From positions 1 through 35,865 of the forward strand of contig JANXXR010000006.1 of NCBI GenBank assembly GCA_025350525.1: DNA of 35,865 nt, given 5' to 3'. Shown one piece after another: positions 24,650-33,411 of the stretch. The notes beneath the pieces are model-generated. The model was not told where the DNA came from. It saw nothing but the letters and a program-made list of their open reading frames with translations, and ran no database searches. The DNA is from Deltaproteobacteria bacterium. Its GTDB lineage: Bacteria; Myxococcota; Myxococcia; Myxococcales; 40CM-4-68-19. Position 1 is the stretch's first letter; the number at the start of each line of letters is the position of its first letter. Made by a program: the position numbers and the translations under genes.

Positions 24650-27535
24650 CTAGAAGTGGAAGGACCAGATGCCGCGGCCGAAGGTCGCGGCGAGGAGGAG
24701 GTTGGGATCGTTCGGGGCGAAGGTCAGGGCCGGCGTGGTGAAGGCGGGAAGGTTCGCGAGGACGCGCCAGGTGCCGCCGTCGAGCGTGCTGGAGATGAAG
24801 ACGCCGAGGTCGGTGCCGACGATCAGCCGGGTGCCGTGGACCACCACCCAGTCGGCCGGCGTGTCGGGCAGGTTGCCGGAGACGTCCACGAAGGTGTTGC
24901 CGCCATCCACCGACTTGAAGACGTGGCCGGTGCCGACGTTCTCCTGGAAGACGGCGCCGGGCGGCAGCCAGTGCGTGCTGTACCCGCCCAGTGCCGCGTA
25001 GACCGTGCGCGGATTCGCGGCGTCCATCCGCACCGAGTTGATGTACCGCCTGGGCAGCCCCGCGGGGTTCGGGATGACGTGCCAGCCGTTGCCGGTGAGC
25101 CGCTGCGCAGGCAGGGCGCCGCCCACGTTGGTGGCGAGCCCGCGACCGAAACGGTGCTGGCTGGTGCCGCTGCAGGGACCGCAATACCCGACGTAGGCGT
25201 TGTCGCCGACCAGGTCCACCGCGGAGAGCCGGTTGTTGGGATCGGCGGTGGTCTTGGTCGCGGCGGCGTCGCCCGGATGGTCGGCGGTGCCGAGGTCGAA
25301 CACCTTGGTCCAGACAAAGCCGGCGCAGGTCTCCTTGGCCGGCGTATTCACCACCGTGCAGGGCTGCGTGTACGCGTCGGTCGTCTCCTGCACGTCGCGC
25401 CCGCCGATGAGCAGGTGGCCAGCGCTGGTCGGATCCTGCTGCAGCGGCGTGGCGAAGAGCGGCGTGGTGAGCGCCGGATCGACGTGCTTCCAGGTGCTGC
25501 CGCCGTCGTTGGTGAGGGCGACCACGCCGCCCGCGTACTCCTCGACGATGTTCTTCGAGTTGTCAGGGTCGATGGCGGTGAAGAAGCCGTCGCCGCCGAA
25601 GATCATCACCTCGTATCCGGTGGGGGTGATCTTCATCTCGCCGTTGTCTTGAAGGCCGGCGACGATGGTGCCGTCCTTGGCGGCGGAGAGGTGGTAGGGC
25701 AAGAGCGTGGCGAGGCCGTCGTTGGCTCCGTTGCCCCAGCGGTCGTTGGAGAAGTCGGCGCCCGCGGCGACGTGCTGGAGGAAGGCGCCGCCGTCGTTGC
25801 CTGCGAGCAGCGTGACCCCGCCGCCCGACGCGTCGGGGACGAAGAGGCCGGCGTGCTGGTCGGGGTGCGTGGTGGTGCCGGGGATGGGCGAGGCGGCGCC
25901 GTTGCACTGGTAGCCCGGCAGCGAGAAGGCACAGGCGTTCCAGTAGCGGGCGATGACCTTCCAGGGAGTCGCCGCGGCGCTGACGCCGTTCTGCGGCTCG
26001 CCGACGAGGGTGTTCTCCCAGATCTCCTCGAGGCCGAAGGCGACACGGGTCGGCGCGTGGGTGAGCGCGTCGGTCGACGTCGGGTCGGCGTCGATCCAGA
26101 GGTTGTACCAGGACTGGACGCCCGGGTCGTAGCCGAGGGCGGCGCCGGCCGGCCCGAGCGAGCTGTTGGTCCCCGGCAGGGTGAGCTGCGACCAGTCCAT
26201 GATCTTGGTCCAGGTCTGGCCGAAGTCCTTGGAGACGTACGCGCCGTCGAGCACGGTGGGCGGGGCGGCAGTGCCGGCCGCGAGGCAGGTGTTGACCTCG
26301 AGGCCGGCCTGCACCTCGTCGAGGCAGCCGGCGATCTTCTGCGCGTCCTGCACGATGGCGTAGACGAGGTTGTGATCCTGGCCCACGCCGTGCGCGACGG
26401 TGAGCGCGGTGCGGCCGACGACGGGCGTGGGGGCGAAGCCGTTCTTCGAAGGGTTGCCGCCCGGGTCGACGAAGCTGAACGTTCCCGGCCTGCCGCTGGC
26501 GGAACGATAGATGCCGTTTTGCGGCGCCTGCTGAAGCGTGGTCGAGAGCGTTCCCTCGGCGTTGCGCATCTTCAGCTGGCCGCCGATCCAGCCGACCGCG
26601 GCGATCACCTGGCCGCCGCCCGCGCCGTTGGCGTCGGCGGGGCGGACCGTCACGTCGGTGACGATGTTGGCGAAGAAGCAGGCGCCGCTGGTGGTGTCGC
26701 CGGCGCAGTTGACCGGGTATCCCGCGGGCGAGGTGGGCAGGGCGACGTTGACGAAGGAGGCGCCGCCGTCGGTCGAGCGGTAGAGGCCCTTGCTGGTGGC
26801 GGCGTAGAGCGTCGCGCCGGTCGCGTCGCTCGGGTCGACGGCGATCCTGAACGAGAGCGCGCCGCTCGGGATCCCGGCGGCGTGGGTCCAGTGGCTCAGG
26901 TCGCGCGTGGTGAAGACGCCCAGACCCGACAGGGACAGGCCGCCGCCCATGGCGTTGTCGCCGGTGCCGGCGATGAGCGTGCCGCCGCCATAGCGGGAGA
27001 AGGCGATGGCGCCGACCACCTGGGTGGGCAGCCGATCGCCCACCGACTGCCAGCTGCCGCCGCCGTTGGTGGATTGCCAGACGCCGCCGCCCGCGACAGA
27101 AGCGAAGTAGCGGCCGGGCCGCGCCGGATCGGCGGCGAAGCCGGTGACGCGCGCCGAGAGCTTCACCCAGCCCAGCGAGCTGACGCCGTCGTTGATGTCG
27201 TTGTAGGCGGGATCATTGGCGTAGAGCGGGGCGTGGCCCACCTGGTGCCAGCCGTTGCCGGCGCCGGTGGCCCCGGTTCCGTCGTCATGATCCATCCCGT
27301 CGCGCTCGGCGATGGCCGACTCCTCCGCCCCTTCGGCGACCTCGTCGTAGGGGGCGGCGTGCTTGGCCACCGCCTCGAACTGGCGCGAGAGCTCCTCGAT
27401 GGGACTCTCGCCCGCGACCCGCCCCTCCCCGGCCTCCCGCTGCGCGCCGGGCCGGTCGGCGCAGAGGACGGCCGCGGCGAGGGACAGGACTGCGAGCCAG
27501 GAGTTCTGCCAACTCAGAGCGCGGAACGGTCGCAT
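24650..27535 (-). CDS. Exported VPS10/GH74-like BNR-repeat beta-propeller protein, first gene of operon
   Basis: This protein is about 961 residues. ATG 27535 is chosen over the track's start at 27571 because AGGAG lies five bases upstream and the signal peptide then begins at MRPFRALSWQNS. The chain is a large double propeller with frequent Asp-box motifs: STNGGGSW, STDGGASF, SKDFGQTW, TNDGGSTW and SVDGGNTF. It closes with LLAATFGRGIWSFHF, the usual last strand of WD40/YVTN/BNR-like proteins related to GH74 and VPS10. The two catalytic Asp of GH74 cannot be assigned. It leads the three-gene operon, and the hairpins at 27602-27743 lie between it and the transposase. Confidence 0.87.
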   Translation of the reverse strand: MRPFRALSWQNSWLAVLSLAAAVLCADRPGAQREAGEGRVAGESPIEELSRQFEAVAKHAAPYDEVAEGAEESAIAERDGMDHDDGTGATGAGNGWHQVGHAPLYANDPAYNDINDGVSSLGWVKLSARVTGFAADPARPGRYFASVAGGGVWQSTNGGGSWQSVGDRLPTQVVGAIAFSRYGGGTLIAGTGDNAMGGGLSLSGLGVFTTRDLSHWTHAAGIPSGALSFRIAVDPSDATGATLYAATSKGLYRSTDGGASFVNVALPTSPAGYPVNCAGDTTSGACFFANIVTDVTVRPADANGAGGGQVIAAVGWIGGQLKMRNAEGTLSTTLQQAPQNGIYRSASGRPGTFSFVDPGGNPSKNGFAPTPVVGRTALTVAHGVGQDHNLVYAIVQDAQKIAGCLDEVQAGLEVNTCLAAGTAAPPTVLDGAYVSKDFGQTWTKIMDWSQLTLPGTNSSLGPAGAALGYDPGVQSWYNLWIDADPTSTDALTHAPTRVAFGLEEIWENTLVGEPQNGVSAAATPWKVIARYWNACAFSLPGYQCNGAASPIPGTTTHPDQHAGLFVPDASGGGVTLLAGNDGGAFLQHVAAGADFSNDRWGNGANDGLATLLPYHLSAAKDGTIVAGLQDNGEMKITPTGYEVMIFGGDGFFTAIDPDNSKNIVEEYAGGVVALTNDGGSTWKHVDPALTTPLFATPLQQDPTSAGHLLIGGRDVQETTDAYTQPCTVVNTPAKETCAGFVWTKVFDLGTADHPGDAAATKTTADPNNRLSAVDLVGDNAYVGYCGPCSGTSQHRFGRGLATNVGGALPAQRLTGNGWHVIPNPAGLPRRYINSVRMDAANPRTVYAALGGYSTHWLPPGAVFQENVGTGHVFKSVDGGNTFVDVSGNLPDTPADWVVVHGTRLIVGTDLGVFISSTLDGGTWRVLANLPAFTTPALTFAPNDPNLLLAATFGRGIWSFHF

Positions 27536-27601
27536 GCGGGCTCCTGCGGAAGCGCCAGGGATGGCGCGCAAGGCCCTTCAGCAAGGGCGGTGCCAGCGGG
27601 G

Positions 27602-27743
27602 GCTGGAGCGGCCACGCTGGGAAGTGCGTCCGCGTCCCTGCGCCGCCGAGAGCAAAAGCTGCGCGTTTGAGCAAGAGCGCCAGCCGGAGAGCAACTCTTG
27701 CTCACTGCGGTCCCTACCGGCACCAGCGTGCGGCCGCTCCAGC
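27602..27743. repeat. Nested inverted repeats between propeller operon and transposase
   Basis: The outer arms at 27602-27620 (19 nt) and 27723-27743 (21 nt) are inverted copies that differ only by two extra bases in the right arm. Inside them, TGAGCAAGAG at 27668-27677 pairs perfectly with CTCTTGCTCA at 27695-27704 around a 17-base loop. The paired-hairpin layout recalls a REPIN; it could also be a terminator for the transposase or a promoter-proximal structure for the operon. The pairing is seen directly; the role is inference. Confidence 0.65.
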
Positions 27744-27800
27744 GAGCGGTCCGCGGCTCATCGAGTGGCTCTTCGCCCGGCTGATGTGCTGTGGCGTCGG

Positions 27801-28424
27801 TCAGTCGTTGCGAGACAAAGGCGATCGGTCGTGCGCGGGCCGCCTGGGTCGGGCCCGCCGCCATCCGACGCGCAGGAGCCAGGTGCGCGGCTCAGACAGC
27901 ACCTCGCGCGCCGCCGGCTCCGCCGAGGAGAACGGGTCGCGCCCGGCCGCGGCGAAGTGGTGCGCGGCGTTGCCGAGTACGTAGGCAATGGCGTTGGCCA
28001 GCGCGGTGGGCGAGGTTAGCAGGCGTGCGTGGTAGTGGTCGCCGAAGACCTTCCCGGCGCGGCCCATCATCTTGTTGAGCGCCTTGGCGATGCGGATGCA
28101 AAGCCCCTGCAGCGCCCGCGAGAGCGAGGCGTGGTCGTCGGCCTCGAGGATGAGGTGCAGGTGGTTCCCCTGCACGCTGAACTCGACGAGCCGCACCCCG
28201 AAGCGCCCGCGAGCTTTTTCGAAGCAGCTCCGGATGCGCCGGAAGCTCCGCTTGGAGCGCAAGTTCCAGACGTGATCGCGCATGCCCAGGGTCACGTGCA
28301 CCGGCGTCGCCCGCATGAAGCGCGGCCGGGCGGCGTGCGAGACGCGGTTGCCGCGCGGGCGGCCAGCGCCGTCGCGACGACCGCCGCGGGTGGGGAAGCT
28401 GAGCTGGCTGGAGCGAGCGCGCAT
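27801..28424 (-). CDS. REP-associated tyrosine transposase (RAYT / Y1_Tnp family)
   Basis: The 207-residue form starts at ATG 28424 (MRARSSQLSFPTRGGRRDGAGRP), the usual basic opening of this group; the track's start at 28466 adds residues without such a match. An HUH single-strand nuclease fold is indicated by VQGNHLHLILEA, which carries the metal-binding HxH. The segment MMGRAGKVFGDHYHARLL should carry the catalytic Tyr and ends the core. RAYTs cleave and join single-stranded DNA at REP hairpins, and the chromosome often keeps them as single domesticated copies. No insertion-sequence ends or target duplication are visible, but inverted repeats lie just downstream. It appears intact. Confidence 0.9.
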   Translation of the reverse strand: MRARSSQLSFPTRGGRRDGAGRPRGNRVSHAARPRFMRATPVHVTLGMRDHVWNLRSKRSFRRIRSCFEKARGRFGVRLVEFSVQGNHLHLILEADDHASLSRALQGLCIRIAKALNKMMGRAGKVFGDHYHARLLTSPTALANAIAYVLGNAAHHFAAAGRDPFSSAEPAAREVLSEPRTWLLRVGWRRARPRRPAHDRSPLSRND

Positions 28425-28678
28425 GAATTCGGGACTAATTGTACGATCGGCGCCGAGGAGAGTCAAGCCCCGATGATTGAAAAGCCTTTACAGTTACAGT
28501 CGAGGCGCAAGGCGGCGCCGTCGAGGCGGGCTCGCGTGCTCGTCCTCGCCTCGGCTCGCGGACGCGCCCCAGGACCAGCCCGAAACCGAGGCCCTGAACG
28601 AGGACGCGGACGAGCACGGCGCTTAGACGAGCACGGCGCTTAAGTGGGCGGCATTGGGCGAGGGATAGCGGCCCCCGA
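28425..28678. other. Upstream region of the transposase with a 17 bp tandem repeat
   Basis: This 254 bp gap has no supported gene. It contains TTACAGTTACAG near 28488, two GTCGAGGCG copies near 28500-28530 with an inverted CGCCTCG about 18 bases later, and a perfect tandem duplication of a 17 bp unit at 28609-28642. Any promoter of the transposase must lie here. Confidence 0.5.
28609..28642. repeat. Perfect 17 bp tandem direct repeat (2 copies)
   Basis: The unit GACGAGCACGGCGCTTA occurs twice with no gap, 36 bp beyond the stop of the ADYC lipoprotein gene. It may be a slippage product or a scar. Confidence 0.85.
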
Positions 28679-29701
28679 TCAGGGAGCGACGTTCGCCTTC
28701 GACTCGTTGAAGAGCCGGGTGCTCGAATCGAAGAGCGCCGCCTGCTCGGGCGTGTCGCAGACGGTGCCGGCGGAGGTGGAGGCGCCCGGGGCGACCAGCT
28801 TGCCCGGGCAGTTCTGCGCGATCTGCGGGTTCAGCGTGGCCCACCGCTGCTTGGAGAGGCAGACCGCGCCCTTCGTGTTCCAGCCCGCCTCGAAGACGAA
28901 GGTGGGGTCGGAGGGCCCGTGCAGCTGGAAGGGGCCCGGCGCGGGGGCGGTGTCCCAGACGTTGATCCGGGTGCCGTTCTGGGTCCAGGTCCGGCCGTCG
29001 CCGCAGTAGTCCGCGCGCGCCAGGCGGGTACAGGCCCAGTGCAGGTTGGAGAACGTCAGCGAGGAGCCCGCGGCGTCGGTCAGCCACGGCCGGTAACCCC
29101 AGCGGTAGCACTTGGCCATCACGCCGCGGGTGCAGGCGAAGGAAAACTGCGTGGTGGACTCGACGCGGTTGCCGCCGCTGTCGAAGGTCGCGGCGATGGG
29201 AATGGCGGCGGCGACGCCGTTCGCGTCGGCGGCGCAGAGCGGAGAGTAGGTTTTGCTCGAGGAGTCGTAGAGGTCGATGGAGTAGAGCCAGGTACTGCCG
29301 TCCGCGGAGGACGGATCCTGGGAGACGCTGCGCACCACCGTCCAGACGGCCTGGCCGGCGTCGTCGGCGGGGATCCAGCTGCCGGCGAGGGAGGCGCCTG
29401 CCAGTGTGCCCTTGGGTCCGGAGACCTTGAGCTCGCCCTTCTCGATCCGCGCGGACGGAAGCCAGCCGTTGTTCCACCAGCCCGAATAGCGGTGGTAGAT
29501 GGGCGGCTCGGCGCTGGCGGTTCCCACCGGCGCGGCGCTTTGCAGCACCCGGCCCTGCAGCTGCTGTCCCTGGTCCTGGTAGTACGCTGGGCTGCGCGGG
29601 ACCAGCGACATTCCCTCGCGAGCCGCGGGCACTTCCTCTCCGCAGGCCAGCGTGAAGAGGAAGAGGAAAGACCATGAGAGCCGCGCGAAGGGGCTGTTCA
29701 T
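28679..29701 (-). CDS. ADYC-domain lipoprotein
   Basis: This 340-residue lipoprotein begins at ATG 29701 (MNSPFARLSWSFLFLFTLACGEE), with a lipobox and Cys18. The track start at 29725 is a TTG that would only add residues before the signal peptide. The family motif is plain: RADYCGDGRTWTQNG, within the region residues about 120-290, and many cysteine pairs (ACTRGVMAKCYRWGYRPW, NLHWACTRLARADYC) suggest disulphides. ADYC proteins are known chiefly from myxobacteria and have no assigned function. It lies 52 bp downstream of the kinase on the same strand, so it may be an envelope partner or ligand of the kinase's extracytoplasmic sensor. No paralogue is seen in the window. Confidence 0.85.
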   Translation of the reverse strand: MNSPFARLSWSFLFLFTLACGEEVPAAREGMSLVPRSPAYYQDQGQQLQGRVLQSAAPVGTASAEPPIYHRYSGWWNNGWLPSARIEKGELKVSGPKGTLAGASLAGSWIPADDAGQAVWTVVRSVSQDPSSADGSTWLYSIDLYDSSSKTYSPLCAADANGVAAAIPIAATFDSGGNRVESTTQFSFACTRGVMAKCYRWGYRPWLTDAAGSSLTFSNLHWACTRLARADYCGDGRTWTQNGTRINVWDTAPAPGPFQLHGPSDPTFVFEAGWNTKGAVCLSKQRWATLNPQIAQNCPGKLVAPGASTSAGTVCDTPEQAALFDSSTRLFNESKANVAP

Positions 29702-29753
29702 GAGGGCCCAACCTGCAAAGAACAAGGCTCGAAATCAAGCCCCCTGGCTCGAA

Positions 29754-32345
29754 TTATTGTTGATCGGAACACAATCGAAACCCGATGAGCAGGCCGCGGG
29801 CGGTGGCCTCGGAGGGCTCGCGGTTGACCGCGCGCGCGGAGAGGGCTCCCTGGTACCAGCTGCCGCCGCGGATGGCCGGCGCGCCCGACGGCGACACCAC
29901 CATCTCCCAGGCGTTGCCGGCCATGTCGGCCGCGCCCACCGGGCTGTTCGAGCGCGGGTGCGAGCCGACCGGGTCGGGCCCGAAGGCCAGCGGCTCGCGA
30001 CCGTAGGTCTCGTCGATGTTGGCGTCGGCGCCCGAGAGGGTGTCGCCGGAAGGAAAGGCGCGACCGTCCGCGCCCCGCGCCGCCCGCTCCCACTCCTCTT
30101 CGCGGCAGAGGCGAGCGCGGGGCACGCGGCCCTGGGAAGAGAGCCAGGCCGCGTACGCGCTCGCGTCCTGGAAGGTGATGCCGGTGACCGGCAGCTGTCC
30201 CCAGTCGACCGCCGCGTTGGTCCTGCGGCCGGGATACACCAAGGGCGCGCCCTCGACCGCCTCGTACGCCCGGGTGGTCGGCTGGATGCGGAGCACGAAG
30301 AGACCGTCGCTGCGCTGCGAGAGCGCGACGCCGTTGCGCGCCGTCTGCACCGCCGGCATCCGCAGCTTCCGCTCCGGCGGCGCGAGGGCGCGCAGGTAGT
30401 CCAGCCATTGGGCGAAAGTCACCTCGGTGCGGGCGATGGCAAAGGCCGCCGACTCCCGCTCGTGCAGCGGCGGCGCGCCGAAGATGCCCAGCCGCACGTC
30501 CTCCTCTCCTTCGTACCCGGTGAAGTAGCGGCCGGCGGGGAGCGCGATGAAGCCGGGCGGCGCCGGCCGGATGTCGCGCAGCTTCAGCTCCTGCCGGTCG
30601 CCGAAGCGGAGCAGCAAGGGCAGGCGCGCGCCAGAAGCCAGCTCGAGGACGTAGGAGCCGGGCTTGAGCTCGCGCTCGGCGCCGGGCTTGAGCTGGATCG
30701 CGGGCGAGGCGTCGAGCAGCGGCCGCAGCTGCGCGTCCACGTCGATCTTCAGGCGCGCGGGCCGCTCGAAAGGAGCGCGCCGCCCGCCGCCCGGGTCCAC
30801 CTGGGCCAGCTGCGCGAGGAGCCCGGCGCGCTCTCGCGAGAGCGGATTCTGCCCGTCGCGCTCCAGCCGGAAGACGACCAGGTCCGCGAGCAGCCGGCGC
30901 GGCTCCTCTCCGGGCGAGAGCAGGAGGGCGCTGTCGATGGCGCCCCGCGCCTGTTCGAGGATCTGCAAAAGGCTGTGGTCGGCCGCCAGCACCCGCGTCC
31001 AGACCTGCTCGGCCACCACCGTCTGGTCGGCGTCGAAGCGGGCGAAGGCCTCGCGGCGCAAGGACCGCTCCTCCTGGTCGAGCGCGCGTGCCTTCTCCAG
31101 CGCCGCGGCCGCCCCGTCCAGCTGCGCGGCGGCCAGCTTGTGCTGGGCGGCCTGCGCGCGCGAGCGGACCTCGGCGATTCCCAGCCCGAGGAGCAGGGGC
31201 AAAGCGACTGCGCCTGCAAGGATGAGGAAGCGCTGCCGGCGCGCCGCAGTGGTCGAGGCCAGGACGAAGCGGCGCTCCCGCTCTCCGAGCGGCAGATCGT
31301 CAAACTGCTGCAGGTCGCGCAGCCGCCGCCGGGACCAGAGGCCCTCCTCGCCGCGGGAGCTCTCCCATTCCTCGGCGGCCCGCTCCAGCCGCATCAACAG
31401 CGCGCGCTTCTGCTCGTCCTGACCCACCCAGGCGCGCAGCTGTTCCCAGCTCTGGATCAACGCCTCGTGCGCCAGCTCGTAGGTGGTGGTGGCCCCCTGC
31501 GCGCTGCCTTGCGGATCGCCCGAGGTGAGGATGCGGGCGGCCACCAGCGCCTCGAGGGCGCTCGAGATGTCGCCTCCGGGCGGGAAGTCGGCCCGGATCC
31601 TTCGCGCCCGGGTGCCCTGGGCGGTGACGAGAAGGCGCAGGATCTGCTCCGCGGCGCGCCGCTGCGCAACGGAGAGCTGGGCGATCGCCTGGTCGGCATG
31701 GCGCGCCAGTGCCCCGCCGACGCCGCCCAGCGCCAAAAGCGCGCTGCCGTCGATGACCCGCCGGATCGGATCGCGCCTCTGCCACAGCTCGGTGACGGCG
31801 AACTGCACGAGCGGCAGCGCGCCGGGCCCGACCTTGGCGGCGGCCACCAGGTCGTCCACCAGCGTCTCTGGCGCGAAGCGGAAGTCCGCCGCCCGCGCCG
31901 GCCCCTCGATGGCCTGTCGCAGGCCCTCCTCGGTGAGCGGCCGCAAGAGGTAGAGGGCGGCGCCGAGCTCGGGGCCGAGCGAGGGCAGCGCCGACAGCCG
32001 CGTGAGGAAGTCGCTGCGGGCGGTGGAGAGGAAGCGGAAGTTCGGGCTGCGAACCGTCAAGGCTCCGAGGAAGCGGCTGAGCGCCTCGGCGTCGTCGGGC
32101 GAGGCGAGCGAGACCAGCTCCTCCAGGCCGTCGATGAAGAGCGCGCGGCCCTGGCCGTCGGGGGCGGCGCGGGCCCGGGCGGCGAGCTGCTCCGGGTCGG
32201 TGCGCAGGGCCAGCGCCGCGGCGAGCTCGTCGACGCCGAGCCACTTTTGCAGCGCCGCTGCGACCGCCTCCACCGGGCGCATGCCGAGCGAGAGCGAGAC
32301 GACCTCGAAGCTCCGCTGCTCCAGCGCGCCTGCCCGCAGCTGGGG
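29754..32345 (-). CDS. C-terminal frame of the kinase: STAND core, helix, PEGA and FGE-like domains
   Basis: This is the part that a gene caller would report separately because of the frameshift (the track gives 29754-32762). The coding match begins with LPQLRAGALEQRSFEVVSL, immediately after the Walker A motif of the other frame. Sensor-type features follow: RFLSTARSDFL, a winged-helix-like region and the membrane helix. If the frameshift is real, the upstream product keeps the kinase domain but loses NTPase, membrane anchor and sensor, and this part has no good start of its own. Confidence 0.75.
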   Translation of the reverse strand, partial: PQLRAGALEQRSFEVVSLSLGMRPVEAVAAALQKWLGVDELAAALALRTDPEQLAARARAAPDGQGRALFIDGLEELVSLASPDDAEALSRFLGALTVRSPNFRFLSTARSDFLTRLSALPSLGPELGAALYLLRPLTEEGLRQAIEGPARAADFRFAPETLVDDLVAAAKVGPGALPLVQFAVTELWQRRDPIRRVIDGSALLALGGVGGALARHADQAIAQLSVAQRRAAEQILRLLVTAQGTRARRIRADFPPGGDISSALEALVAARILTSGDPQGSAQGATTTYELAHEALIQSWEQLRAWVGQDEQKRALLMRLERAAEEWESSRGEEGLWSRRRLRDLQQFDDLPLGERERRFVLASTTAARRQRFLILAGAVALPLLLGLGIAEVRSRAQAAQHKLAAAQLDGAAAALEKARALDQEERSLRREAFARFDADQTVVAEQVWTRVLAADHSLLQILEQARGAIDSALLLSPGEEPRRLLADLVVFRLERDGQNPLSRERAGLLAQLAQVDPGGGRRAPFERPARLKIDVDAQLRPLLDASPAIQLKPGAERELKPGSYVLELASGARLPLLLRFGDRQELKLRDIRPAPPGFIALPAGRYFTGYEGEEDVRLGIFGAPPLHERESAAFAIARTEVTFAQWLDYLRALAPPERKLRMPAVQTARNGVALSQRSDGLFVLRIQPTTRAYEAVEGAPLVYPGRRTNAAVDWGQLPVTGITFQDASAYAAWLSSQGRVPRARLCREEEWERAARGADGRAFPSGDTLSGADANIDETYGREPLAFGPDPVGSHPRSNSPVGAADMAGNAWEMVVSPSGAPAIRGGSWYQGALSARAVNREPSEATARGLLIGFRLCSDQQ

Positions 32346-33411
32346 CAAGCACTCCCGCGCGGCAGAGCGAGCTCTTGCCCACTCCGGAATCTCCCGCCAC
32401 CAGCACGAACGACGCCGCCCGCAGCCGCTCCAGCACCGCGCGCACCTCGCGCTCCCGGCCGAAGAAGAGCGCCGCGTGCTCGGGCCCGAAGACGGAGAGG
32501 CCCCGGTAGGGCTCCTCGGGCAGGGGGCCGCGCTGGTGCGCCAAGAGCGGCTCGAGCACCTCGAGCAGCGCCTCGGCACGCTGGGGGCGGCTGCGCGGAT
32601 CCGGCGAGAGACAGGCATGCACCAGCGCCGCGACCTCTCTGGGAGCCCGTGCGAGCGGCGCAAACGACCCGGCCTCCGCCTGCGACCGCAGCTCGTCGAG
32701 CGTCCGCGCCTGGTAGGGTGGGCTTCCGCTGCAGATCTCATAGATGACCGCGCCCCAGGCATAGAGATCGCTCAGTCGCGTCCCCGGCGCGCCGCCGAGG
32801 AGCTCGGGAGCGGCGTAGAGGGGAGTTCCCACCTGCAGCATGGCGCCGTGCCGTGCCACCGGGTCCGCGGCGCCGGGAAGCGGCTGCGTCTCGGCGAGGC
32901 CGGGGGTGATCTTCTGCAAGGGCAGGGCGTCGGGTTCGGCCAGCGCCGCCGAGACGCCGAAGTCCACCAGCTTGAGCTCCCCGGCGTCGGAGAGCAGCAC
33001 GTTGGCGGGTTTCAGGTCGCGGTGCAGAACGCCAGCCCGGTGGGCGGCGGCGAGGGCACGGGCCAGCTGCAGCGCGATGGGCAGCACCTGGTCCAGGTCG
33101 AGCGGCAGCGGCAAGAGGTCGAGGCTGCGGCCGTCCACCCACTCGGAGACGATGAAGGGCCGCCCCAGCACCTCGCCGACGCGATGGACCGCGACCACGT
33201 TGGGATGCTGCAGCCGGGCCAGCGAGCGCGCCTCGAGCAAAAAGCGCGCGCGCATCTCCGGCCGCTCGGCATGGCGCACGAACTTGATGGCCACCTGCCT
33301 GCCCAGGAGTTCGTCGTCGGCGAGGAACACCTCGCCCATGGCGCCGCGGCCCAGCGGCCGGACGATGCGAAACTCGAAGAAGGCGCGGGGCGGCTGGAAG
33401 TCCTCGCTCAC
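29754..33411 (-). CDS. Ser/Thr kinase + STAND NTPase + transmembrane + PEGA/FGE-like sensor (frameshifted)
   Basis: Read as one protein it is about 1,218 residues. The kinase (1-270) is complete: Lys43 in VAIK, Asp132 in HRDLKPAN and Asp150 in DFG. A STAND-type NTPase follows, with Walker A GDSGVGKSS near residue 345 and Walker B LFIDGLEE. A single helix (LILAGAVALPLLLGLGI) then leads to a coiled coil, a PEGA-like domain and a C-terminal FGE-sulfatase-like domain ending IRGGSWYQG...GFRLCSDQQ. One base too many near 32346-32347 (GTGCTTGCCC where GTGCTGCCC is expected) shifts the frame just after Walker A. The GTG start overlaps the activator stop by GTGA. FGE's catalytic cysteines are absent, so that domain probably binds rather than oxidises. 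Confidence 0.8.

Noticed and set aside
18958-24741. A 1,927-codon plus-strand ORF running antisense across two propeller genes, followed by a 1,004-codon one (24656-27670).
   Set aside because: The translation is Arg/Val/Gly/Asp-rich without domains, and the opposite frames have signal peptides and Asp-box motifs. Stop-free antisense frames are common in very GC-rich genes.
29702-29753. TTCGAGCC direct repeat ahead of the ADYC gene as an operator.
   Set aside because: Only two 8 bp copies in a 52 bp gap, with no symmetry and no supporting context.
29652-32747. A 1,031-codon plus-strand ORF opposite the kinase gene.
   Set aside because: It is low complexity and Arg/Ala/Gln-rich, and lies antisense to clear STAND and FGE-like sequence.
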